A DNA stretch of 64,000 nt. Source: CAJCIT01 sp963771305. Its GTDB lineage: Bacteria > Acidobacteriota > Terriglobia > Bryobacterales > Bryobacteraceae. The notes beneath the pieces were generated by a model. That model saw only the letters and a list, made by a program, of their open reading frames with translations. It was not told the DNA's origin and made no database searches. Location of the stretch: assembly GCA_963771305.1 (NCBI GenBank), contig CAVYTS010000014.1:1-64000 (forward strand), in the 5' to 3' direction. Below are positions 25,892-34,411 of the stretch, one piece after another; position 1 is the first letter of the stretch; every line of letters begins with the position of its first letter. Position numbers and translations under genes: made by a program.

Positions 25892-26697
25892 TGCTCGCAT
25901 CATAGGGAGCTACACCGACTCCGAACACAGGCTCAACCGGATCCGGGACTCGCGGAGCAGTCCACAGGAGTTTCGTAGCCCAGCTTCTCTGGACGTTCGG
26001 CAACGCTGCTTCATCAACACTTGCGGTCGCTTGCCGCTCGACCGCCGTCTAAATCCGATCGTCCGCCATGGCTTCAAGTGCTCCTCCTCGGTATCTCTCC
26101 GCTACTGCTGCCTCCCGCGCCAGAGCTAAGACGATGCCTTCACGCGGGGTGCACAATTCGGACTGCTTTCTAACGTGCTCATGCGGGCGCCGATGCCTCA
26201 AACCGCGGTCTCTCCAAGGCAGAATCGCGACGTCCATTCCCGTTGTGGCGCAACAAACCACAGATAGGCACGGTCGCTAGGCGATGCGAGTGTCGGACCG
26301 ATGGGGAGCCCCGCCCTTCAATTCTGGTTAACCCTCCGAGACCTAGCCCTGCGCAGCCCATGCACATTCCACCCGAGCGCTCTGATAATCGATGTCCCTC
26401 TATCGCCGTGATTGCCCGCCGAACTCCTACGCGAAGCTGCCAAAGGCGCAACATCAAGCGAGTGAGATCGGCGGTTAGGCCAAAAGAAAAGATGCAGAGA
26501 CTGTTGCCGGCGACCGTGTCCTCAAGCCGTCCGCACCGCGCGAGGAGGTGCGGATTCCGGCCGTCGGAGAGCACCGCAACCCCGTCATCGCAGCATAAGC
26601 TCGAGCCTATCGTTGAAGTGTCGGCCGTTTTGGGGTGGGCGGGAGTCTATTACATTTCTTGGGCGGCGTGAGAGGGTCCCGAGGAGACAGGAAGTAC
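25892..26697. other. No recognisable gene (about 800 bp)
   Basis: Several short frames on both strands lack motifs and ribosome-binding sites. Part of it could be scrambled coding DNA, but no family is recognisable. Confidence 0.45.
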
Positions 26698-27084
26698 TTA
26701 GGCGAGCGCGAGAGAGTCTTCGTGTTCTTCATCGAGCTGGCCATCAGCCTTCTGCTGCTCGAGAGTCTGCTGGCAATTGACGCAATAAGCCGCCCTTGGA
26801 AGTGCCTTGAGCCGCCTCTCGGAGATGTCTTCCTCGCAGAGCAAGCAGGTGCCAAAGCAACCGTCTTCGATGCGCTCGAATGCAGACACGACGGCCCGCA
26901 GCACTCTCGCCTCGCGGTCCAGTGTCGCGATCGCTAGTTCGCGGTTCATCGACAATTGCAGCTGGTCAAATTCGTCTGCAGCCTTCTCGATATGGATATC
27001 CTCTCGATCGGCTGCGCTCGGTAACAGTTCTTTGCGCTTCGCTTCGAGCAAGCGCTCATAGCTTTTCAGTTCTTGGTTCGTCAT
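26698..27084 (-). CDS. DksA/TraR-type C4 zinc-finger protein (second copy)
   Basis: This 128-residue paralogue of 12755-13141 has N-terminal helices (SYERLLEAKRKELLPSAADR onward) and a zinc finger with C80-x2-C83 and C101-x2-C104 (FGTCLLCEEDISERRLKALP; YCVNCQQ). An RNA-polymerase-modulating role is inferred from the family. It sits downstream of and on the same strand as the di-haem oxidoreductase, cytochrome c and phosphoesterase genes in reverse order (30147 to 26698), though gaps of 120-300 bp argue for separate promoters. The ATG at 27084 is preceded by an AGGACTGAG-type site. Confidence 0.85.
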   Translation of the reverse strand: MTNQELKSYERLLEAKRKELLPSAADREDIHIEKAADEFDQLQLSMNRELAIATLDREARVLRAVVSAFERIEDGCFGTCLLCEEDISERRLKALPRAAYCVNCQQTLEQQKADGQLDEEHEDSLALA

Positions 27085-27221
27085 GATTCTCAGTCCTGTT
27101 CCCGGGTCGTTTATCAGAGTTTCCGTGCGGCCGCAAAGCTATACGCAGTTGAGTTAACGTTTGGCATCTAGCACTCGGTTTCTGTTGGGCACAGGTCCCA
27201 ATTCACTTCTATCCCAAGAAG

Positions 27222-28520
27222 TTACAGAGAATTCAGGAACGTTAGAATCTGCTGTTGCTCTTGCGGAGCCAATCCGTTGAAGCTGGAAATAACTCCTTGT
27301 GCCTCGCCCGCATGGCGCTGAATGGCATCACTCAGAGTGGCAGAACCGAGGTCATGCATGAATCGAGACTTAATGCGCAAGCCCCAGAGCGGCGGCGTAC
27401 GTAATTTGTTTGCGGTGTCCTGCGGCCCAGCCTGCACGATTCCGTCACCCGTTCCCACATCATGTAACAGGAAATCACCATAGGGGTGAATGATTTTGTT
27501 CCCTAAAGCCTCTGGAATTGCATAGGTGCCGCCGTTGATCAGCGTGCCCGGCCGATCTGTGGTCATAGTGGGAACGTGACAGATGCTACAACCAGTCGAT
27601 GTGAATAGCTGCTGCCCGGCTATAGCATTCGGCGTCACGGCCAGAACGGTATCGCGGGGCGGTACTTGCGTTCCTCGAACGAATTGAGCGAAGTGGTCAA
27701 TGTCGGCTAAGCCCAAGTTATCTGGCCTGTCTTCGGGATCGGAAGTCACTTTGCAAACGGAAGTCACATCGTTGGGCTTCAGACGGTTTGTGACGCCCAT
27801 TTCATTCAGGTAAGCGTCGCCGGCAAATGAAAGTATCGTAGGGTCCTGGGCCTTCCAGCCAAACCTGCCGACAGCTGTCAGTCCCGGGGCTTCCAGAATG
27901 GGGACTTGAATCGCTTCGCCGTGAATCATGCCGTTGCTTTGGGCAGGCTGGTTGGCAGCAATAGCAAGTAGTGTTCTCTGGTCGACGGCCTCTACGAAGC
28001 CATCCCCCAGGGTATTGAGCACCGCACGAAGAGTCCGCACGTCTTCTGAGTCCGGCAAATGCTCTTGTGCCTGCGGGCATATAGAGCGATCGTTGATAAT
28101 CGAGCGACCGGTGATGGTGTTTGCTCCATCGTTAATAAGAATCGTCGGGTTTACAAAGTTGCCATTCTGGTCCCTGTGGCCCGCGCGTACCTCGGTAATC
28201 TGGCTAGCGGCGCCAGTTACACCGTTTTGGTGGCAGTCCGCGCAAGATGTCGCGTTGAAAACGGGCCCTAGTCCAGTACTTGGATCATGTTTTCGTTCAA
28301 ATTGTGCCTGATCGAGCGCGAAGGTGTCGCCGGGTGGCTCAGCTATCCCGTTACTGACGCTCTGCGAGCCGGCATTAACAGTCAGCTCTCCCGTTGGGCC
28401 GACCGTCTGGCCAATCGTGGGCGTAGTAAAGCCGGCCGGAGCCTCAGTCACCGAGTGCTGCGCCGCTATGGCAACGGCGAATCCAAGAAAAAGCAAGAGG
28501 GCGATCGTTCTATTTTGCAT
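27222..28520 (-). CDS. Di-haem oxidoreductase (DUF1111 family), exported
   Basis: This 432-residue protein has a signal peptide (MQNRTIALLLFLGFAVAIAA). It has two c-type haem sites, CADCH early in the chain (FNATSCADCHQNG) and CSICH later (FTSTGCSICHVP). The family signature segment near the C-terminus reads RTPPLWGLRIKSRFMHDLGS with RHAGEAQGV. DUF1111/'di-heme oxidoreductase' proteins are periplasmic and related to the thiol oxidase and di-haem peroxidase build; the substrate is unknown. I chose the ATG at 28520, which follows CAAGGAGATC; the frame is open further upstream but without signal character. A GGGAATA-type promoter lies about 125 nt upstream. Confidence 0.87.
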   Translation of the reverse strand: MQNRTIALLLFLGFAVAIAAQHSVTEAPAGFTTPTIGQTVGPTGELTVNAGSQSVSNGIAEPPGDTFALDQAQFERKHDPSTGLGPVFNATSCADCHQNGVTGAASQITEVRAGHRDQNGNFVNPTILINDGANTITGRSIINDRSICPQAQEHLPDSEDVRTLRAVLNTLGDGFVEAVDQRTLLAIAANQPAQSNGMIHGEAIQVPILEAPGLTAVGRFGWKAQDPTILSFAGDAYLNEMGVTNRLKPNDVTSVCKVTSDPEDRPDNLGLADIDHFAQFVRGTQVPPRDTVLAVTPNAIAGQQLFTSTGCSICHVPTMTTDRPGTLINGGTYAIPEALGNKIIHPYGDFLLHDVGTGDGIVQAGPQDTANKLRTPPLWGLRIKSRFMHDLGSATLSDAIQRHAGEAQGVISSFNGLAPQEQQQILTFLNSL

Positions 28521-28648
28521 GGCCTTTGATCTCCTTGAAAAGTGCAGGGCTGTTCTGAGCAGGGCGGGAGCTTCACTCCGGAGAAACCGCCTTCTGGGAT
28601 TGGCATCTCCCCCAGCTTTGAGTGAAGCTAGCGTCCTCTCAAATAAGC

Positions 28649-28677
28649 AGTACCGAAGTCGGGTTCGAAATATTCCC
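28649..28677 (-). promoter_or_regulatory. ECF-type promoter (GGGAATA motif)
   Basis: Minus strand: GGGAATATTTC, 14 nt, TACTG (-10 CGGTAC). It is oriented toward the di-haem oxidoreductase. Confidence 0.68.
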
Positions 28678-28819
28678 TTCGCATCGACTTTTTCCCAGGC
28701 ACCCGTGGAGGGCTCGTGGCGGAATGCCAAGCCGCCGGCTTAACGCAAGCATTCTCGCGGATCGGCGCTTCAATCTCTCCATCGGCGGTCGAGTGCGCGG
28801 GGAAGTGTTTCAAGAGTAT

Positions 28820-29212
28820 CTACTTTCTTGAGGCAGCCGCCGCCTCACCCGCGTGAGGCCCCAAGGTCTTCAAATAAGCGATCACTGCTTTTCTTTCTTC
28901 GGCATCGGTCAATCGGAACGCCATATCCGTGTCTGGCGCCATCGCATCAGGATCGCTGAGCCATCGGTCCAGACTTGCATCGTCCCAGCGGATGCCCGCT
29001 TTTTTCAGTGCCTCCGAGTAGGGAAACCCCGGCAGACTGGCCGCCGGGCGTCCGTAAACGCCACGCAAGCGTGGCCCTTCTTTATTCAAGTCGGGAGCGT
29101 GGCAGCCGCTGCACCGCCGATCAAACAACTCCTTGCCATGCTCTTCTGGAGCGCTCAAGGCCAGCAGGATCGTTCCGCCGGCCATAAGTGTACACAAGAT
29201 CTTAGTCAGCAT
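28820..29212 (-). CDS. Class I-type cytochrome c, exported
   Basis: This 130-residue protein has a short signal peptide (MLTKILCTLMAGGTILLALS) and one haem site, CSGCH, in LFDRRCSGCHAPDLNKEGPR. The axial-ligand region (FPYSEALKKAGIRWDDASLD, RWLSDPDAMAPDTDMAFRLT) and last helix (ERKAVIAYLKTL) fit class I cytochrome c, which shuttles electrons in the periplasm. Its ATG lies two bases after the stop of the phosphoesterase gene (TAG, CG, ATG), so the two are translated from one transcript. A Lys/Ser tail follows the last helix. Confidence 0.88.
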   Translation of the reverse strand: MLTKILCTLMAGGTILLALSAPEEHGKELFDRRCSGCHAPDLNKEGPRLRGVYGRPAASLPGFPYSEALKKAGIRWDDASLDRWLSDPDAMAPDTDMAFRLTDAEERKAVIAYLKTLGPHAGEAAAASRK

Positions 29213-29214
29213 CG

Positions 29215-30147
29215 CTACACCAATGTCGAATCGACAATCGCCAGATGTTCCGGATGGGCCACGTATTCGACCTGGCGGATACCCAGTACTCCGCGCAGTT
29301 TCTCTGCCGGCACTTTCAACGGGCCCGGGGACGGCGCGCCACCGGGAGGGGGTTGCGGGAACGCCGTCGACATCGCGGTGTGGAAACTCACGTTGCCCTC
29401 CACCTTTTGCATCGTTTGGTGGATGTGGCCGTTCAGCACGGTGACCGATCCGAATCGCTTCACGTAACCCAGGGCTTCCTCGCTGTCAGATGTGCCCCAG
29501 CCCCATTCCGGATACACGGTCCACAAAGGAAGGTGTGCGAACAAAACAATTGGCGTGCTGGCCGCGTGACCGCTCAAGTCGTCCTTCAACCAGGCCAATT
29601 GATCGGCTCCCAATTTTCCCATGCCTTCGAGCGCCGCCGAATTCACCAAACCCACGAAGTGCACGCCGTGATGGTCAAAGCTGTACCAGCCCGTTCCCTT
29701 GGTCCCCTTGCCGTAACGTGTCAGGTATTCCTTGCCGTCATCGGTTGCATTGTCGTGTTCCCCAGGAACGTAAAACACTTGTTTCGCTTTTGCGCCTTGT
29801 AACAGTTGGCCTAGTGTGTCGAATTCCGCGGGCTTTGCCAGATGCGTCAGATCTCCGGTATGAATCAGGAAGTCCGGCGTCTTTGGCAGAGTATTGATCT
29901 TGTCGATGGCGATCTGCAATGTAGCATTCACATCGGCATTCGCGGGTTTGTTGAATCCAATGTGGCTGTCGCTGATCTGCACGAATTGAAATCCTTCGTG
30001 CTCGTCCGCTTTACCGAGCAGTTTTGACGTCGGCACGCCGCCCACTATCGTCCACACAACACCGGAACCGGCCCACGCCATGCAGCGTAGAAATCCACGC
30101 CGGTCAATGCCATCGGCACCCACGCCGGTTTTCAGAAAGTCAGTCAT
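29215..30147 (-). CDS. Tat-exported metallophosphoesterase (intact copy)
   Basis: This 310-residue protein has a twin-arginine leader (GIDRRGFLRCMAWAGSGVVW) and a calcineurin-type metallophosphoesterase domain, with D-x-H in VQISDSHIGF, GD in LIHTGDLTH, GEHDN (in place of GNHD), AHLPLW and GHIH in VTVLNGHIHQTM. All expected metal ligands are present, unlike the paralogue at 21192. The substrate is unknown. The ATG at 30147 follows GGAGG. A GGGAATA-type promoter lies 17-45 nt upstream, and a cytochrome c gene follows after two bases. Confidence 0.88.
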   Translation of the reverse strand: MTDFLKTGVGADGIDRRGFLRCMAWAGSGVVWTIVGGVPTSKLLGKADEHEGFQFVQISDSHIGFNKPANADVNATLQIAIDKINTLPKTPDFLIHTGDLTHLAKPAEFDTLGQLLQGAKAKQVFYVPGEHDNATDDGKEYLTRYGKGTKGTGWYSFDHHGVHFVGLVNSAALEGMGKLGADQLAWLKDDLSGHAASTPIVLFAHLPLWTVYPEWGWGTSDSEEALGYVKRFGSVTVLNGHIHQTMQKVEGNVSFHTAMSTAFPQPPPGGAPSPGPLKVPAEKLRGVLGIRQVEYVAHPEHLAIVDSTLV

Positions 30148-30163
30148 AAAGCCTCCGCCTGTC

Positions 30164-30192
30164 ATGACTGACATGCGAGTTATTTTATTCCC
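30164..30192 (-). promoter_or_regulatory. ECF-type promoter (GGGAATA motif)
   Basis: Minus strand: GGGAATAAAAT, 14 nt, TCATG (-10 CAGTCA). It drives the phosphoesterase/cytochrome c pair, leaving only a very short leader. Confidence 0.6.
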
Positions 30193-30229
30193 CGAGAAAT
30201 AAATCCGGTTTTCTACAGTTCTGGAAAGT

Positions 30230-30691
30230 GTGATCAAGAAACTCTGCTGGCTAGCCGCCTTTTCCACACTGGCCTTGCCCTTTGTCCATCCCTTCGGACC
30301 GGTCAAGCAGCAACATTCTCCCAACCTGCTGCCGGGCGTTCAAGGGGATAACACTCGCGTCCTTCCGCTTCTGGAGAGAGCCTGCCAGAATTGCCATTCC
30401 CAGCGGACCCATTGGCCCGTGTACAGCTACCTTCCCGTGCTGTCATGGCCCTTGGAAAAAGACGTCGCAGAGGCCCGTCAACACATGGACCTTTCGCTTT
30501 GGGACCAGTACTCCGTTGACCAAAAACGAGACCTGCTGGCGCGCATCGGAGCCGAGGTCCGAAATCGCCAAATGCCTTTACGGCGTTACGTTTTGCTGCA
30601 TCCGGAAGCCCGGCTCTCAGAGGCAGAAATCCAAGTCATCTATGAATGGACCAAAGCCCAACGGCGCGCAACGCGAAATCGGCGGGAATAA
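30230..30691 (+). CDS. Exported haem-binding domain protein
   Basis: This 153-residue protein starts at a GTG. It has a signal peptide (about 1-20) and a C-type haem site CQNCHS in LLERACQNCHSQRTHWPVYS, followed by SYLPVLSWPLEKDVAEARQH and a helical tail with MPLRRYVLLHPEARLS. This matches the small 'haem-binding domain' family (Haem_bd type), thought to be periplasmic electron carriers. It is divergent from the phosphoesterase operon; 82 bp separate the two start codons and must hold both promoters. Confidence 0.82.
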   Translation: MIKKLCWLAAFSTLALPFVHPFGPVKQQHSPNLLPGVQGDNTRVLPLLERACQNCHSQRTHWPVYSYLPVLSWPLEKDVAEARQHMDLSLWDQYSVDQKRDLLARIGAEVRNRQMPLRRYVLLHPEARLSEAEIQVIYEWTKAQRRATRNRRE

Positions 30692-30802
30692 ACGGGGCTG
30701 GGTGCGAGTCTCCTGTAATAGCGCCCAAGAATGGCCTATGCCACAATGACTGCGACCGCACAGGCCACCGTACCGCGACTTACGGAGACTAGAAGAACCG
30801 CC

Positions 30803-31318
30803 ATGGATCCAGCCAGGAAACTGGCCCTTTTTGAAGAGAATATCGTTCCTCATCTCAACGCGGCGTACAATCTGGCCCGCTGGCTGACACGAAATGGCCA
30901 CGATGCTGAAGACCTTGTGCAGGAAGCCTATTTGCGCGCGTTTCGTTCCTTTGAAACTTTCCAAGGCAAGGATGGCCGTGCCTGGCTGCTAGCCGTGGTT
31001 CGCAATACCTGTTTTACCTGGCTCCGGAAGAAAGGGGACCAGCCCACAGCGGAATTCGATGAACAGATGCATAGTACGGGCGACGAATCCCCCAATGCCG
31101 AGACAGTCCTTCTCAACGAGGCGGCCCTGGGCTCGCTACACGACTGCCTGGATGCCTTGCCGCTCGAATTCCGCGAGGTTATCATCCTGCGCGAGCTGGA
31201 AGAGTTATCCTACAAAGAAATTTCCGACATCGCACGGGTGCCCGTCGGCACCGTCATGTCACGTCTTGCCAGAGCCCGCAAGCGCCTCCAACAATGCGTA
31301 ACTGGAGCACCACGATGA
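30803..31318 (+). CDS. ECF sigma factor with adjacent anti-sigma
   Basis: This 171-residue ECF sigma factor has region 2 (AYNLARWLTRNGHDAEDLVQ, EAYLRAFRSFETF, WLLAVVRNTCFTW) and region 4 (LPLEFREVIILRELEELSYK, EISDIARVPVGTVMSRLARA). It is in the same subgroup as the sigma genes at 13916 and 37275. I chose the ATG at 30803, which matches family length; an ATG at 30731 is also in frame. Its stop overlaps the anti-sigma start (ATGA), and it lies 110 bp behind the haem-binding protein gene on the same strand, so the three may be co-transcribed. Confidence 0.9.
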   Translation: MDPARKLALFEENIVPHLNAAYNLARWLTRNGHDAEDLVQEAYLRAFRSFETFQGKDGRAWLLAVVRNTCFTWLRKKGDQPTAEFDEQMHSTGDESPNAETVLLNEAALGSLHDCLDALPLEFREVIILRELEELSYKEISDIARVPVGTVMSRLARARKRLQQCVTGAPR

Positions 31319-31980
31319 TCTGCGAAACCGCCCAACTCCTGATGAAGACCAATGACCCAGCCCTCGCGGAGCATTTGCTCTCTTGCCAATCGTGCATCAT
31401 ACGAACAAGAGCCCGTTACTACGAAGCTCCGCCAGGCCTCGAGCAGAAAATCCGGCAAAGCTTGCGCCAGGAGAATTCCGCGCCGACGCCCTGGCGTTGG
31501 TTGGCGATTGCCGCGTCGGTGCTGTTAGTCGCATCCCTCACATGGAACATTGCCCTGTTCAGGGCGCGCGTCGACCCCAACCAACTTTTGGCCGCCAATG
31601 TGCTGTCCGCCCACGTCCGATCGCTGGCCGGAACTCACCTGCTGGATGTACCCTCCACCGATCAGCACACAGTGAAACCATGGTTCAATGGGAAACTCGA
31701 CTTTGCCCCAAATGTAAAAGATGTCGAAGGCTTCCCTCTGCTCGGAGGACGTCTGGAGTACTTCGATGACCGCCCAGCGGCGGCCCTGATCTACGGACGT
31801 CGCAAACACACCATCAACTTATTCACTTGGCCGTCTGCGACATCGACCGCCGAAAGCACACAAACCCGCAATGGCTACCATCTGCAAAGCTGGTCCAGCA
31901 ACGGGATGGCGTTCTGGGCAGTCTCCGATCTCAACGAAACGGAACTCCGCCAATTCGTGTTGCTCTACCGGCAGAACTAA
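31315..31980 (+). CDS. Membrane anti-sigma factor
   Basis: This 221-residue partner of the upstream sigma factor has a short N-terminal zinc-finger-like segment (MICETAQLLMKTNDPALAEH, then LLSCQSC with an H-x3-C-x2-C spacing), a transmembrane helix at about 64-84 (WLAIAASVLLVASLTWNIAL) and an extracytoplasmic C-terminal domain. That domain reads HTVKPWFNGKLDFAPNVKDV and ALIYGRRKHTINLFTWPSA, typical of acidobacterial and proteobacterial anti-sigma factors of this build. Release of the sigma on an envelope signal is inferred. The start overlaps the sigma stop by four bases. Confidence 0.86.
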   Translation: MICETAQLLMKTNDPALAEHLLSCQSCIIRTRARYYEAPPGLEQKIRQSLRQENSAPTPWRWLAIAASVLLVASLTWNIALFRARVDPNQLLAANVLSAHVRSLAGTHLLDVPSTDQHTVKPWFNGKLDFAPNVKDVEGFPLLGGRLEYFDDRPAAALIYGRRKHTINLFTWPSATSTAESTQTRNGYHLQSWSSNGMAFWAVSDLNETELRQFVLLYRQN

Positions 31981-32647
31981 TTTCGGCGGTCCAACCCTAC
32001 GCGCTATTTGGGACACTTCAAACTCTCGCGGGGCCGCTACCAAAGGTCGCGTTTTCACTGTTTTCTAATGGCTGCCAGCGTAGGGAATACCAATAACCCA
32101 GAAAATGCTCTTTTATTCGTTTACTGCCCAAAGCCGTTTTCTAGACTAGGCGAAGCGCTCGGACCCTGACGCCCTATCGAATTCGCCAGATCGGCTTGAG
32201 TCTGTGCTGCAGAGTGGCCCCACTCTGTGCGGCCAGCGTTGAAGCCCAAGGGTTCGTTTTGACTGGCGATATCTGGCTGGACACCTAATTGGCGCATACG
32301 GAGGAAAATGTGGGCGCGGTGCATAAGCCACGCCCACCGAGGGAAGAATAGAGCTTTCCGGCTCGCATGACGGAAAGTGCTCTTTTCATATTTCTAGACA
32401 TCTCGTGCAGCGGAAATATTCCGCCTTGAGTGCGCCGCTTCCTTTGAGACCGGGCTGACACTCGAAATAATTCCCACAGTAATTATAAAGAGTTTGTAAA
32501 CTCCCTCAACGCAAGAAATAACAAAGAACCAAGTTCGAGTGATTTTTCCATAACTTCGCTGCACGTTCAAGCGAACTGAGTGAACGTTGGCGGAAGTTCT
32601 CTGTACTCATCCGAGGACTCGAGTCCAACTACTTAAAGGAGAGTTTA
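31981..32647. other. Long intergenic region with two minus-strand motif look-alikes
   Basis: No gene is evident. On the minus strand, GGGAATTATTT (32465-32475) and GGAATATTTC (about 32411-32421) resemble the ECF -35 box and each is followed at a similar distance by a GTC/TCT element, pointing away from the beta-propeller gene. No minus-strand gene lies ahead of them, so they may be decoys or drive an antisense RNA. Confidence 0.4.
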
Positions 32648-33697
32648 ATGATACTGAGCAAGATTCGAATGAAGAACATCTATTTGGCGAGCATACTGGT
32701 TCCGCTCCTGGGAGGCGCCACTGTGGTCCAGGCAGCGGGTCCCTTCGTGGTCACCGCATCGAATGCCACATCGAACCAGTTGTTGGTTTACAACCCCGGC
32801 GGCAAACTGATCCAGTCCTTGTCCACGAAGGGCACGGGTGGCGCAACCGGGAACGCTGGCGGCGTCCAGACCGAGGACGGCTTGGTTGCCGCCGTCAATT
32901 TCGGCTCGCAGTCCGTCTCCATCTTTCGAGTCGGGGATGACGGCTTGTCTCTCGCCCAAGTGGTTCCCACGGTCGCTAACCCGGTCAGCGTCGCTTTCGG
33001 TGAGCACCATCTTTACGTTCTCGGCGCTAAAAAAGTGGAATCGCACGCAATCTTCGGAAACGTTGTAAATGCCAATCCCGATGGCGTCTCGACGTTACTC
33101 GTGGCGGATGGTTCGGCGGCCCAGGTCGGTGTTCTGGCCAACCAGCTCATCGTCACTGAAAAATCCAACGCTATCGAGACATTCAACCTGTTCGACGACG
33201 GGGCGGTCAGCGGGAATCCTACTCTTGTGTCGGGCGTCCCTTCGGATGCCAATGAAGCAGCTAATGCCAATGAGCCGTTCGGTTTGGCTACGCGTGGCAA
33301 GGATGCCTACGTCACCATCGCTCACGACAACGAGATCGCTCTGGTGCGAGGCGAGGCGATTATCAACCACGTCATTGGCACTCAAAACGCCCCTTGTTGG
33401 GCGACTCTTACGGGACCATATCTCTACACCAGCAATACGGCGAGCCAAAACCTTTCACGGTACGTCGTCCACGGCAAGACGATTGTGCTTGACGACGCGA
33501 TCGCCGCGACTTTCACCGGCAACCCTACCGATAATACGTCCGGCGAGGGCCTGGTCGCTGCCATTGATAGCGTCAGCGGCAACTCTCATCTGTCGATCTT
33601 CACCCGCGACGAAGACGGCAACCTGACGACCTCAGCCGTGGTCACCATCCCTGGTAGCGTGATTAACGGCGTCGCCGTGGTTCCGGCTCAACGCTAA
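32648..33697 (+). CDS. Exported beta-propeller protein (lactonase/YncE-like)
   Basis: This 349-residue protein has a signal peptide (about 1-32, ending VVQAAG). It has a seven-bladed-propeller-type repeat pattern with 'FVVTASNATSNQLLVYNPGG', 'GLVAAVNFGSQSVSIFRVGD', 'QLIVTEKSNAIETFNLFDDG' and 'YLYTSNTASQNLSRYVVHG'. Such YncE/6-phosphogluconolactonase-like folds serve as binding or enzyme scaffolds; no catalytic residues are assigned. The ATG follows AAAGGAGAG, and a strong terminator lies 20 nt after the stop. Confidence 0.8.
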   Translation: MILSKIRMKNIYLASILVPLLGGATVVQAAGPFVVTASNATSNQLLVYNPGGKLIQSLSTKGTGGATGNAGGVQTEDGLVAAVNFGSQSVSIFRVGDDGLSLAQVVPTVANPVSVAFGEHHLYVLGAKKVESHAIFGNVVNANPDGVSTLLVADGSAAQVGVLANQLIVTEKSNAIETFNLFDDGAVSGNPTLVSGVPSDANEAANANEPFGLATRGKDAYVTIAHDNEIALVRGEAIINHVIGTQNAPCWATLTGPYLYTSNTASQNLSRYVVHGKTIVLDDAIAATFTGNPTDNTSGEGLVAAIDSVSGNSHLSIFTRDEDGNLTTSAVVTIPGSVINGVAVVPAQR

Positions 33698-33716
33698 TCG
33701 CGGGTTTCAACCACTC

Positions 33717-33752
33717 ACGGCCCAGAGGAGATTCTCTTGCTGGGCCGTCTTT
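33717..33752 (+). terminator. Rho-independent terminator
   Basis: ACGGCCCAG and CTGGGCCGT form a perfect 9-bp stem with a 14-nt loop, followed by CTTTC. The 33753-34099 stretch beyond it has no recognisable gene. Confidence 0.85.
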
Positions 33753-34099
33753 CATCTGCGTTTCAATCGTGCTAGGTCGATTCTGAATCGGTGTTTCAGT
33801 GAGTCTGTCACCCTTTCAAAAAATCAGAATTGCTCAGGCGCATCGTTGAAGACACGCCGCTGAAGGGTGTTCAATGTCAGCGACCATCTGACGCTCCAGT
33901 TCGTTGGTTCGGGTTGGCAATACCGAAGTCCGGTGCGACTGAAGCCGCAAGTCACCTGCTCCTCGACCCCAAGATCTTGATCCATCCCGACCTAGAGGCT
34001 CTCTTTGTGTTGCAACCAGCCTGGGGCAGAAATCGAAGATGGGGGTTGCTGCGGATTTTACGGTAGCTTCGGCCTAATGAGATCACTGAGACTCGAGCA

Positions 34100-34128
34100 G
34101 GGAATATTCAGGTCTGAGGCGACATAGA
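34100..34128 (+). promoter_or_regulatory. ECF-type promoter (GGGAATA motif)
   Basis: GGGAATATTCA, 14 nt, TAGAC (-10 CATAG). The ATG at 34135 is only about 8 nt beyond the -10, implying a near-leaderless transcript. Confidence 0.6.
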
Positions 34129-34134
34129 CATTAG

Positions 34135-34411
34135 ATGAACAGATTCCTGACTGAGAATGATGTGCAACGAAGACGTTTCTTGAACAGCGTAACTCGTCAA
34201 GACTTGCCAGCGAACAATCTAACGATGGAAACGAGACCCCAGAAGGTGCCTTCTCCCCTCGTTGTGATGGCGTTGCGCGTTGGTTGTCGCTCTCCTGGGA
34301 GTGACAGGTTTAGCAGAGTTCGCAATCGAAGCCGCCGGCGGTTTCAACCTGCCCAGCGTTGGGTTCGGGGTCAGCGAGAAAAACTTTAAATGTTTAGGAG
34401 AGCCGATATGA
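34135..34411 (+). pseudogene. Small membrane or exported protein with one frameshift, coupled to the EthD gene
   Basis: The frame from the ATG at 34135 (MNRFLTENDVQRRRFLNSVT...QKVPSPLVVMALR) gives way near 34270 to another frame with a hydrophobic helix (ALVVALLGVTGLAEFAIEAA) and a tail GGFNLPSVGFGVSEKNFK, ending at the TGA 34409-34411. That stop overlaps the ATG of the EthD-type gene (ATGA), a sign of real translational coupling. The one-base lesion may be a sequencing error. The family is not recognised; the length restored would be about 92 residues. The promoter directly upstream belongs to the GGGAATA set. Confidence 0.55.
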
